A stretch of DNA of 21,849 nt from assembly GCA_900316925.1 (NCBI GenBank), contig ONEU01000111.1, positions 1-21,849 of the forward strand, read 5' to 3'. How positions within the stretch are numbered: position 1 is the stretch's first letter; each line of letters opens with the position of its first letter. Of the stretch, positions 15,503 through 21,849 are shown piece by piece. The translations under genes were made by a program, and so were the position numbers. The notes under the pieces were generated by a model. It ran no database searches and was not told the origin of the DNA. It worked only from the letters and a program-made list of their open reading frames with translations. This DNA comes from an uncultured Eubacteriales bacterium (GTDB lineage: Bacteria; Bacillota; Clostridia; Oscillospirales; Acutalibacteraceae).

Positions 15503-15669
15503 GGTATTACTCCTTTCTGATATGGTAAGGAGCAATGGAACATCAAAACTCCTTTCACTAATACCCCCTATCAAGCCAAAATTCGACCTCAAAAGGTCGA
15601 AAAATAAAATTTTATCGGTTTGATTCTGAAAAAAACGGCATTGATCCGATAGAAAGAAGAGGAATGGAA
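15503..15669. promoter_or_regulatory. Divergent intergenic region with hairpin and AT-rich palindrome
   Basis: This 167-base gap separates the - strand phage-like pair from gmd and must hold the start signals for the - strand pair and possibly for gmd. It contains a perfect 8-base stem with 4-base loop (TTCGACCT at 15582-15589, AGGTCGAA at 15594-15601). Next to it is a perfect 12-base palindrome, ATAAAATTTTAT, at 15604-15615. On the - strand there are two Shine-Dalgarno-like sites, complements of 15549-15555 and 15510-15518. TAAAAT at 15605-15610 could be a -10 element on either strand, but I see no convincing -35 partner. The regulatory role is inferred from position and structure. Confidence 0.5.
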
Positions 15670-16716
15670 ATGAAAAAAGCATTGATCACAGGGATCACAG
15701 GGCAGGACGGCTCCTATCTGGCGGAATATCTGCTGACAAAGGGCTATGAGGTTCACGGCATCATCAGACGTGCCTCCCTCTCCAATACTGCCAGAATCGA
15801 TCATTTGATTGCCGGAAACGCTGTCACGTTGCATAACGGTGACCTTTCCGATTCATCGTCGCTGATTCGGATCATCGGTCTTGTACAACCGGACGAGCTG
15901 TATAATCTTGCGGCACAGAGTCATGTGAAGGTTTCCTTTGACGCCCCCGAATACTCCGGCGACATTGATGCACTGGGTGTTCTGCGCCTGCTTGAAGCGG
16001 TACGCATACTGGGGCTTTCCACGAAAACAAGGTTCTATCAGGCATCCACCTCCGAGCTGTTCGGCAAGGTTGAGGAGGTTCCTCAGAAAGAGACAACGCC
16101 CTTTCATCCGTACAGTCCCTATGCGGTTGCCAAGCAGTATGGTTACTGGATCACCCGGGAGTACCGTGAAGCATACGGGATGTTTGCTGCCAACGGGATC
16201 CTGTTCAACCACGAATCCGAAAGACGCGGGGAGAGCTTTGTCACCAGGAAGATCACCCTTGCTGCGGGCAGAATTGCAGAGGGGCTGCAGGATCATCTGG
16301 AGCTTGGGAATCTGGACAGCCGTCGTGACTGGGGCTATGCCGGTGACTATGCTGCGTGTATGTGGATGATCCTCCAGCACAAGACTCCGGAGGATTTCGT
16401 GATCGCAACCGGTGAACAGCATACAGTGCGTGAATTTACGGAAAAAGCATTTGCCGTCAACGGGATGAAGCTCCGTTGGGAGGGCGGAGGGATCGACGAA
16501 AAGGGCTATGATGCCGTAACCGGGAAAATGCTTGTCTGTGTCAATCCCCGGTGGTTCCGTCCGACGGAGGTTGACAATCTCTTAGGCGATCCGACAAAGG
16601 CAAAGACCCTGCTGGGATGGGACCCGCAGAAAACCGATTTTTCGGAGCTTGTCCGGATCATGGCGGAGCATGACCGGGAGCTTGCCAGGCGGGGAGCGGC
16701 CTGGAAGAATGTGTGA
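15670..16716 (+). CDS. gmd: GDP-mannose 4,6-dehydratase
   Basis: Converts GDP-D-mannose to GDP-4-keto-6-deoxy-D-mannose, the first committed step to GDP-L-fucose, in the cytoplasm. It is a 348-residue short-chain dehydratase. GITGQDG at 8-14 is the NADP-binding GxxGxxG; the NADP-specific Arg region GIIRRAS is at 30-36. HNGDLSD is at 55-61, NLAAQSHV at 79-86, and the catalytic set is Thr 127 and Glu 129 (QASTSELFG) with Tyr 151 and Lys 155 (PYAVAK). NHESERRGESFVTRK follows, as in all Gmd proteins. Length is normal. ATGs occur at 15664 and 15670; AGAGGA at 15658-15663 touches the first and is six bases before the second, so 15670 is preferred. It heads the fucose cassette, with fcl and manC after it. 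The GDP-rhamnose or perosamine routes also start with this enzyme, but fcl points to fucose. Confidence 0.96.
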   Translation: MKKALITGITGQDGSYLAEYLLTKGYEVHGIIRRASLSNTARIDHLIAGNAVTLHNGDLSDSSSLIRIIGLVQPDELYNLAAQSHVKVSFDAPEYSGDIDALGVLRLLEAVRILGLSTKTRFYQASTSELFGKVEEVPQKETTPFHPYSPYAVAKQYGYWITREYREAYGMFAANGILFNHESERRGESFVTRKITLAAGRIAEGLQDHLELGNLDSRRDWGYAGDYAACMWMILQHKTPEDFVIATGEQHTVREFTEKAFAVNGMKLRWEGGGIDEKGYDAVTGKMLVCVNPRWFRPTEVDNLLGDPTKAKTLLGWDPQKTDFSELVRIMAEHDRELARRGAAWKNV

Positions 16717-16777
16717 GGAAGCGTTGCACGTCGGAACAGCCGATAGCAGATCATCACAGGATAGGAGAATTGTCAGG

Positions 16778-17722
16778 ATGATGGAAAAAGACGCAAAAAT
16801 ATATGTAGCAGGTCACCAGGGTATGGTTGGTTCAGCAATCGTCCGGGAACTCCGGAGACAGGGCTATACCCATCTGGTTACCCGTACCCACCAGGAGCTT
16901 GATCTGTGCAGACAGAACGATGTGGAGGCGTTTTTTGAAGCGGAAAAGCCTGAATATGTCTTTCTGGCTGCGGCAAAGGTCGGCGGCATCATGGCTAATC
17001 ACGATGCACCGGCTGACTTTCTGTATGAGAATATGCTTCTGGAAATGAATGTGCTCCATTCCGCATGGCAGAACGGCTGCCGGAAGCTGGAATTCTTAGG
17101 CTCATCCTGTATCTATCCAAGGATGGCGCCGCAGCCCATGAAGGAAAGCTGCCTGCTGACAGGTGAGCTGGAGAAGACCAATGAAGCCTATGCTTTAGCG
17201 AAGATATCCGGACTCAGGTACTGTGAATATCTGAACCGGCAGTACGGCACCGATTTTATCAGCGTGATGCCGACCAATCTCTACGGTCCCAACGATAACT
17301 ACCATCCCACACACAGCCATGTTTTGCCGGCACTCATCCGACGGTTCCATGAAGCCAGGGAGTGCCATGCGGATCAGGTGACCTGTTGGGGAGACGGTTC
17401 ACCGCTGCGGGAATTTCTGTATGTGGATGATCTGGCAAACCTGTGCGTATTTCTGATGAATCATTACAGCGGCAATGAGACCGTCAATGCAGGAACGGGC
17501 AGGGAACTCTCCATCAAGGAACTGACAGAGCTTGTGGCGAAGGTTGTGGGCTACAAGGGCGTGATCTGCTGGGATACCTCCAAGCCCAACGGGACGCCGA
17601 GAAAGCTGCTGGACATCTCTAAAACAGAGGCGCTCGGGTGGAAATACCGTACCGAACTGGAAGACGGCATCCGGCTTGCCTACGAGGATTTCCTGCACAA
17701 TCCCACGAGGACGGAAAGGTAG
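16778..17722 (+). CDS. fcl: GDP-L-fucose synthase (epimerase/reductase)
   Basis: Turns GDP-4-keto-6-deoxymannose into GDP-L-fucose by 3,5-epimerisation and NADPH-dependent reduction. The 314-residue protein has GHQGMVG at 12-18 (nucleotide binding), AAAKVGGI at 64-71 and GSSCIYP at 108-114 (Ser 110). The YxxxK pair is YALAK at 138-142, followed by PTNLYGPNDNYHPTHSHVLPALI, all diagnostic of Fcl/WcaG. The frame is open back into gmd (16649), but the Rossmann fold begins just after the ATG at 16778, which has AGGAGA about nine bases ahead; a second ATG follows immediately at 16781. A 61-base gap separates it from gmd. manC follows after 9 bases. Together with gmd and manC it supplies GDP-L-fucose to the glycosyltransferases of the locus. 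Confidence 0.95.
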   Translation: MMEKDAKIYVAGHQGMVGSAIVRELRRQGYTHLVTRTHQELDLCRQNDVEAFFEAEKPEYVFLAAAKVGGIMANHDAPADFLYENMLLEMNVLHSAWQNGCRKLEFLGSSCIYPRMAPQPMKESCLLTGELEKTNEAYALAKISGLRYCEYLNRQYGTDFISVMPTNLYGPNDNYHPTHSHVLPALIRRFHEARECHADQVTCWGDGSPLREFLYVDDLANLCVFLMNHYSGNETVNAGTGRELSIKELTELVAKVVGYKGVICWDTSKPNGTPRKLLDISKTEALGWKYRTELEDGIRLAYEDFLHNPTRTER

Positions 17723-17731
17723 GGGTGAAAC

Positions 17732-19054
17732 ATGAATATCGTGCTGTTGTCCGGCGGTTCGGGACAAAGACTGTGGCCGCTTTCCAATACGATCCGTTCA
17801 AAGCAGTTCATCAAGATCTTCAAGACAGAGGACGGCAGGTATGAATCCATGGTGCAGAGAGTGTACCGCCAGATCAGAAAGGCCGACAAGGATGCCGTTA
17901 TTACGATTGCAACGTCTAAAGCGCAGGTCTCGTCGATCCGTCACCAACTCGGCGACGAGGTGGGTATCTCTCTGGAACCCTGCCGCCGTGATACCTTTCC
18001 TGCCATTGCGCTGTCATCTGCATATCTGCATGATGTAGCAGGCGTGCCGGGGAACGAAGCCGTCGTGGTCTGTCCGGTTGATCCCTTTGTAGAGGATGAT
18101 TTTTTCTCCATGATAAAGGCTCTTGGTGCGCAGGCGGAAAAAGGGGAGGCCAATCTCGTCCTGGTGGGTATCGAGCCGACCTATCCGAGTGAAAAATACG
18201 GCTATATCATTCCCGCAAGCAAGTCCGGGATCAGTGCCGTGACGACGTTCAGGGAAAAACCTGATGTCAGGACCGCAGAACGGTATATTTCCCAGGGGGC
18301 ACTCTGGAACGGCGGCGTCTTTGCGTTCAGACTGCGTTATCTGCTCAACAAGGCACATGAACTGATTGACTTTACGGATTATGATGATTTGTTCTCAAAG
18401 TACGAAACCCTGGAAAAAATCAGCTTTGATTATGCCGTGGCAGAAAAAGAGGAGAAAATACAGGTCATGCGGTACAAGGGAGAATGGAAAGACCTCGGCA
18501 CCTGGAATACCCTGACAGAAGCAATGCAGGAAAACGCGATCGGCAATGCCATGATGAATGAACGATGCAGCGGCGTGCATATCGTCAATGAACTGAATGT
18601 CCCCATCCTGGCAATGGGCCTGCATGATGTGGTGATCTCTGCAAGTCCAGAAGGCATCCTTGTCTCCGATAAGGAGCAGTCAAGCTCTATCAAGCCTTTT
18701 GTGGAGAAGATAGATCGTCAGATCATGTTTGCCGAGAAGTCATGGGGCAGTTATCGTGTGTTGGATGTCGAGGACAGGAGCCTGACCATCAAAGTAACGC
18801 TCAAGCCCGGCAACCGCATGAATTACCACAGCCATCAGTACCGCGATGAAGTCTGGGTATGTATCTCCGGTCAAGGGAAAACCATTGTAGACGGCGTGGA
18901 GCACCCAATTACCGTAGGGGATGTCGTCACCATGCAGGCAGGCTGCCGTCATACGGTGATTGCCGTGACGGAACTGCAGCTGATCGAGGTGCAGCTCGGG
19001 GAAGACATCAATGTCCAGGACAAGCAGAAATACAACCTGACGGAAACAAGCTGA
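17732..19054 (+). CDS. manC: Mannose-1-phosphate guanylyltransferase with C-terminal cupin (ManC/CpsB type)
   Basis: Makes GDP-mannose from GTP and mannose-1-phosphate, feeding Gmd. The 440-residue protein starts with the pyrophosphorylase signature LSGGSGQRLWPLS at 5-17 and SKQF at 23-26; most relatives have GTRLWP, so Gln replaces the usual Thr. The sugar-nucleotide parts follow (CPVDPFVED, YGYI, FREKP, WNGGVFAF, and GEWKDLGTW). The C-terminal ~110 residues are a type II phosphomannose-isomerase-like cupin, with NYHSHQYRDEVW (364-375, His 366 and 368) as metal-binding site, so the protein may also do mannose-6-phosphate isomerisation. AGGGGTG overlaps the fcl stop as ribosome binding site. 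No phosphomannomutase gene is in the window, so mannose-1-phosphate must come from elsewhere in the genome. Confidence 0.95.
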   Translation: MNIVLLSGGSGQRLWPLSNTIRSKQFIKIFKTEDGRYESMVQRVYRQIRKADKDAVITIATSKAQVSSIRHQLGDEVGISLEPCRRDTFPAIALSSAYLHDVAGVPGNEAVVVCPVDPFVEDDFFSMIKALGAQAEKGEANLVLVGIEPTYPSEKYGYIIPASKSGISAVTTFREKPDVRTAERYISQGALWNGGVFAFRLRYLLNKAHELIDFTDYDDLFSKYETLEKISFDYAVAEKEEKIQVMRYKGEWKDLGTWNTLTEAMQENAIGNAMMNERCSGVHIVNELNVPILAMGLHDVVISASPEGILVSDKEQSSSIKPFVEKIDRQIMFAEKSWGSYRVLDVEDRSLTIKVTLKPGNRMNYHSHQYRDEVWVCISGQGKTIVDGVEHPITVGDVVTMQAGCRHTVIAVTELQLIEVQLGEDINVQDKQKYNLTETS

Positions 19055-19111
19055 CGAAGAATAACGGCACATCAGTGAGAAACCGAAAAAACGATTCAAG
19101 GAGGAAGCAGG

Positions 19112-20500
19112 ATGAAAAAGAAACCAATCTGTCTGCTGACAGTCATCAGTATGATGATAAGTATGGGGGCTTGTGCCTCTCAACCGCAAAACAAAACAAC
19201 GGAAAGCAGCGTACAATCTGTTGCGGAAAGCAGCTTACAGTCTTCTGCGGAAAGCAGTACACCGACAGTACCCGGGGCGGATACCCCCCACAGGGACGGC
19301 TATACACTTGAACAGGTTGTTGTCCTGAGCCGGCATAATATCCGTTCACCATTGAGCGGAAACGGTTCACTTCTGGGAACGATCACGCCCCATCAATGGT
19401 TTGAATGGTCCTCCGCCTCGAGTGAGCTGTCTCTGAGAGGCGGGGTGCTGGAAACAGAAATGGGACAGTATTTCCGGAAATGGCTGGAGTCCGAGAAGCT
19501 GTTCCCGGAAAACTATCATCCGGAAGACGGAGCCGTGCGGGTCTATGCCAATTCCAAGCAGCGTACTATCGCAACGGCACAGTATTTTACGTCGGGACTG
19601 CTGCCAACGGCTAAAACCATGATCGAAACCCATACGGACTATGATACCATGGATCCTGTCTTCAACCCGAACCTCAACTTTGTCTCTCCGGACTACAACG
19701 CAGATGCCGAGGCACAGATCAGAGAGTTATATACGGATGCCATCAACGGACTATCGGATAATTACGAGCTGATTACCGATGTGATTGATATGAAGCAGTC
19801 AGAAGCCTGGAAAGAGGGGACTGTGAAGGAGCTTTCCACCGATGATCTCACCATCGTACTGGAACAGGAGCAGGAGCCCGGAATGAAGGGCTCTCTGAAA
19901 ACTGCGTGTTCCGTCAGTGATGCATTGATTCTGCAGTATTATGAAGAACCTGACCCTGTGAAGGCTGCCTTTGGTCACGAGCTGACGGAGAGCCAATGGT
20001 TGAAGATCTCCGAGATCAAGGATGTTTACGGGGATGTGCTGTTCACCGCACCGCTGATTGCTACCAATGTCGCTAACCCGCTGCTCCGGGAGATTGAGAA
20101 GGAACTGAACACCGACGGGCGGAAATTCAGCTTTCTGTGCGGCCATGATTCCAATATCGGCAGTGTACTGGCAGCCCTTGGTGTTGAGGACTATGAACTG
20201 CCGGGAACCATCGAACAGAAAACTCCTATCGGCTCCAAGGTCGTTTTCTGCCGCTGGAAAGCTCCTGACGGCAGCAAATACTGCACCGTGGACCTGGTGT
20301 ATCAGACGCTGGATCAGTTGAGGAATATGCCTCTTCTGAACCTGGACAAGCATCCTGCCATCGTACCGCTGCACTTCACAGGCCTGAAAACCAACGCTGA
20401 CGGTCTCTATCCCGAAAAAGATTTTTTGCAGCTGCTGCAAACGAGCATCGGAAAATATGACGAGATCCTGGACAAATATGCACTTCCTGCCGCCGCATAA
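19112..20500 (+). CDS. Lipoprotein with histidine acid phosphatase-like domain (RHN variant)
   Basis: A 462-residue predicted surface lipoprotein. Residues 1-20 form a signal peptide ending MGAC (Cys 21 lipidated); the lipobox is loose. A Ser/Gln/Glu linker made of an 8-residue repeat covers about 30-56. The catalytic core then opens with VVLSRHNIRSPL at 70-81, the histidine-phosphatase RHGxRxP motif with Asn in place of Gly, and the second signature is CGHDSN at 343-348 (His 345, Asp 346). The His 75 nucleophile and both Arg residues are present. Members hydrolyse phosphomonoesters including phytate and sugar phosphates; the true substrate here is unknown. AAGGAGG seven bases ahead supports the ATG. 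It lies 57 bases after manC with no terminator seen between, so it may be read from the fucose operon. A role in phosphate release or in trimming phosphate-containing polymer is inference. Confidence 0.82.
   Translation: MKKKPICLLTVISMMISMGACASQPQNKTTESSVQSVAESSLQSSAESSTPTVPGADTPHRDGYTLEQVVVLSRHNIRSPLSGNGSLLGTITPHQWFEWSSASSELSLRGGVLETEMGQYFRKWLESEKLFPENYHPEDGAVRVYANSKQRTIATAQYFTSGLLPTAKTMIETHTDYDTMDPVFNPNLNFVSPDYNADAEAQIRELYTDAINGLSDNYELITDVIDMKQSEAWKEGTVKELSTDDLTIVLEQEQEPGMKGSLKTACSVSDALILQYYEEPDPVKAAFGHELTESQWLKISEIKDVYGDVLFTAPLIATNVANPLLREIEKELNTDGRKFSFLCGHDSNIGSVLAALGVEDYELPGTIEQKTPIGSKVVFCRWKAPDGSKYCTVDLVYQTLDQLRNMPLLNLDKHPAIVPLHFTGLKTNADGLYPEKDFLQLLQTSIGKYDEILDKYALPAAA
19201..19260 (+). 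repeat. 24-base tandem repeat in the phosphatase linker
   Basis: Two and a half copies of a 24-base unit starting GGAAAGCAGC, at 19201-19224, 19225-19248 and 19249-19260 (partial). The copies differ at a few bases. They encode the eight-residue repeats ESSVQSVA and ESSLQSSA, then ESS, between the lipid-anchored Cys and the catalytic domain. This kind of unit can change copy number by replication slippage without shifting frame, which would alter stalk length. Confidence 0.8.
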
Positions 20501-20532
20501 GCATCTGCGATTCAAAAACACCGGTTCCGTGG

Positions 20533-20561
20533 TAGAAATAGTAGAAGAAATGTGGTATAAT
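20533..20561 (+). promoter_or_regulatory. Extended -10 promoter for the VanX-type lipoprotein gene
   Basis: A perfect TATAAT at 20556-20561 is preceded by TGG, giving the extended -10 form TGnTATAAT. Seventeen bases upstream, TAGAAA at 20533-20538 matches the -35 consensus at four of six positions. The predicted transcript would begin near 20568, about 30 bases before the ATG, with AGGGGAG at 20585-20591 as ribosome binding site. This suggests the dipeptidase gene is transcribed independently of the fucose operon. No terminator was seen between 20501 and this promoter. Confidence 0.75.
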
Positions 20562-20599
20562 CATATCAACAGAATCCAACGAACAGGGGAGATCACCGC

Positions 20600-21754
20600 A
20601 TGAAAAAAATCCGTTCCGCAATACTTGTACTTACACTCATCCTGACAGCCTTTTCCGGATGTGCCGCTTCACAACCATCCAATTCTACTAATGACCCCAC
20701 AGTCTCCGTATCACAGACGGCGGAGGTTTCCACAGAACAATCCTCGCAGCTTCCTGCGGCAGAGTCGTCGGCAGCATCAAAGCAGCAGTCTCCGGAAGCA
20801 TCTGTAAAACCGTCATCCGCTTCCTCGGAAAAGCAATCCTCGCAGCCCTCTGAACCGAATCCGATCGTTTCCTCCCAGGCTCCTTCGTCAACAAGTTCGT
20901 CTGCACCTTCCCAAGAGCCGTCTGTTTCGCAGCCATCGGCAGTATCCGTGGCCGCTCCGTCAGAAGTATCCGTAGAACAGACTTCGGTGGTTCCGGCAGC
21001 AGAATCCGTCGAACCGACTCCGACGCCCCAGTCTTCCATCGTTTCTGAGGTGTCACAGGGAACAGCGGCACCGCAGCAGGAGCAATCATCCACTTCGACT
21101 TCACAGCCTGCTCCGGCAGCACCGGAAGCGGATGCCTCCGATTTCGTTGTCCTGACCGATGTCGTTCCTGATGTCATTCTTGAAATCCGTTACTATTCCA
21201 CCTACAACTTTGTCGGTGACCGTATTGACGGATATGAACAGCCCACGGCATTGATTACGAAGGAAGCGGCGTATGCTCTGAAACGGGTCAGCGACGATAT
21301 GATGAGAAAGGGATATCGGCTGAAAATCTTCGATGCATACCGTCCGCAGAAAGCAGTTTCGCATTTTGTCAGATGGGCGAAGGATCTGAATGACACACGG
21401 ATGAAATCCTGTTTCTATCCCGGTCTTGACAAATCGGTACTGTTTCCCCAGGGTTACATCTCCGAGCGTTCAGGACACAGCCGTGGAAGCACCGTTGACC
21501 TGACACTCTTTGATATGAAAACCGGGAAAGAGGTCGATATGGGAGGAACGTTTGATTATTTCGGAGAGCTTTCGCATCCCGATTATTCCGGCATTACGGA
21601 GGAACAGTACCGGAACCGCATGATGCTGCGTGAAGCAATGACCGCCAACGGTTTCAAGCCGCTGTTTTCGGAGTGGTGGCATTTCACACTGCAGAACGAG
21701 CCTTATCCGAACACCTATTTTACGTTTCCGGTGAGCGAGAAGTCTGTCAAGTAA
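20600..21754 (+). CDS. Lipoprotein D-Ala-D-Ala dipeptidase (VanX/peptidase M15D family)
   Basis: A 384-residue predicted lipoprotein. Residues 1-20 are a signal peptide ending AFSGC (Cys 21). Residues 24-180 are a low-complexity stalk of Ser, Pro, Glu, Gln, Ala and Val. The catalytic domain (about 181-384) is the VanX type: IRYYSTYNFVG (196-206), DAYRP (245-249, Arg 248), SGHSRGSTVD (291-300, zinc ligands His 293 and Asp 300), and FSEWWHF (356-362, catalytic Glu 358 and zinc ligand His 361). All key residues of the zinc D,D-dipeptidase site are present. The family splits D-Ala-D-Ala; classic VanX does so in the cytoplasm for vancomycin resistance, but here the lipid anchor places it outside, where it would rather recycle or trim wall-derived dipeptide. 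No vanH, vanA or regulators are nearby, so it is not evidence of resistance. AGGGGAG supports the ATG. Confidence 0.9.
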   Translation: MKKIRSAILVLTLILTAFSGCAASQPSNSTNDPTVSVSQTAEVSTEQSSQLPAAESSAASKQQSPEASVKPSSASSEKQSSQPSEPNPIVSSQAPSSTSSSAPSQEPSVSQPSAVSVAAPSEVSVEQTSVVPAAESVEPTPTPQSSIVSEVSQGTAAPQQEQSSTSTSQPAPAAPEADASDFVVLTDVVPDVILEIRYYSTYNFVGDRIDGYEQPTALITKEAAYALKRVSDDMMRKGYRLKIFDAYRPQKAVSHFVRWAKDLNDTRMKSCFYPGLDKSVLFPQGYISERSGHSRGSTVDLTLFDMKTGKEVDMGGTFDYFGELSHPDYSGITEEQYRNRMMLREAMTANGFKPLFSEWWHFTLQNEPYPNTYFTFPVSEKSVK

Positions 21755-21757
21755 CCC

Positions 21758-21781
21758 TGCCGGGCGCCGGCAAGCTGCCGG
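21758..21781. repeat. Three overlapping inverted repeats after the dipeptidase gene
   Basis: TGCCGG (21758-21763), GCG, CCGGCA (21767-21772), AGC, TGCCGG (21776-21781). The central arm can pair with either outer arm, giving two mutually exclusive 6-base hairpins with 3-base loops. No T run follows, so it is not a classic intrinsic terminator. The remaining bases to the window end (21782-21849) hold no gene I can recognise. Confidence 0.55.
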
Positions 21782-21849
21782 TCCCATATTACCAACGACC
21801 GATTGACCATCAATCAACCAACTTTCTATCCTCGTCTGCAACTGCAATA

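Noticed and set aside
15582..15601. Intrinsic terminator at the 8-base hairpin
   Set aside because: On the + strand it is followed by A-rich sequence, and on the - strand only by four T bases interrupted by GG, so a classic terminator is not supported.
20593..21177. A 194-codon open frame on the - strand opposite the dipeptidase stalk, rich in Asp, Glu, Cys and Ser
   Set aside because: Its composition is the mirror of the Ser/Pro/Glu low-complexity stalk on the + strand. It has no family-like content and overlaps a well-supported gene.
20600..21754. A vancomycin-resistance cluster
   Set aside because: Only the VanX-type domain is present, on a secreted lipoprotein; there is no ligase, dehydrogenase or two-component regulator in the window.
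21470..21847. A 125-codon - strand open frame at the window end
   Set aside because: It mostly overlaps the catalytic domain of the dipeptidase in antisense and shows no recognisable features.

Overview
The window is a surface-polysaccharide (capsule or exopolysaccharide) biosynthesis locus from what is most likely a Gram-positive Firmicute of the class Clostridia. That reading rests on a TagD cytidylyltransferase close to the Bacillus type, strong AGGAG-type ribosome binding sites, balanced-GC coding sequence, and secreted lipoproteins with long Ser/Pro/Glu linkers. A gut Oscillospiraceae/Lachnospiraceae-like host is plausible but is inference; nothing in the window names a genus.

Region 1 (1-13239, all + strand) reads as one tightly packed operon with gaps of a few bases or 4-8 base overlaps. 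It holds the 3' part of tagD, a CDP-glycerol glycerophosphotransferase, three left-handed beta-helix acyltransferases, six glycosyltransferases (four GT4, two GT2), a Wzy-like polymerase and a Wzx-like flippase. This is the content of a Wzx/Wzy-dependent pathway making a heteropolysaccharide probably decorated with glycerol-phosphate and O-acetyl groups. The initiating sugar-phosphate transferase and chain-length regulators are not seen and presumably lie upstream.

Region 2 (13240-15669) is an interruption on the opposite strand: two genes that look like phage tail/baseplate parts, a 113-residue Ig-like protein and a 611-residue coiled-coil/beta/SGNH-hydrolase protein. They are followed by a strong hairpin terminator shared with the convergent wzx gene, and preceded by a structured 160-base divergent intergenic region. 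No other phage genes are present, so the pair looks like an orphan phage-derived cassette.

Region 3 (15670-19054, + strand) is a GDP-L-fucose cassette, gmd-fcl-manC. It supplies GDP-mannose, then GDP-4-keto-6-deoxymannose, then GDP-L-fucose, for one or more fucosyltransferases probably encoded in region 1.

Region 4 (19112-21754, + strand) encodes two predicted lipoproteins. One is a histidine-acid-phosphatase-like protein with an RHN variant of the usual RHG motif. The other, behind its own extended -10 promoter, is a VanX-type D-Ala-D-Ala dipeptidase on a ~155-residue low-complexity stalk. The last 95 bases hold only a set of overlapping short inverted repeats. No rRNA, tRNA, CRISPR array or insertion sequence was recognised.
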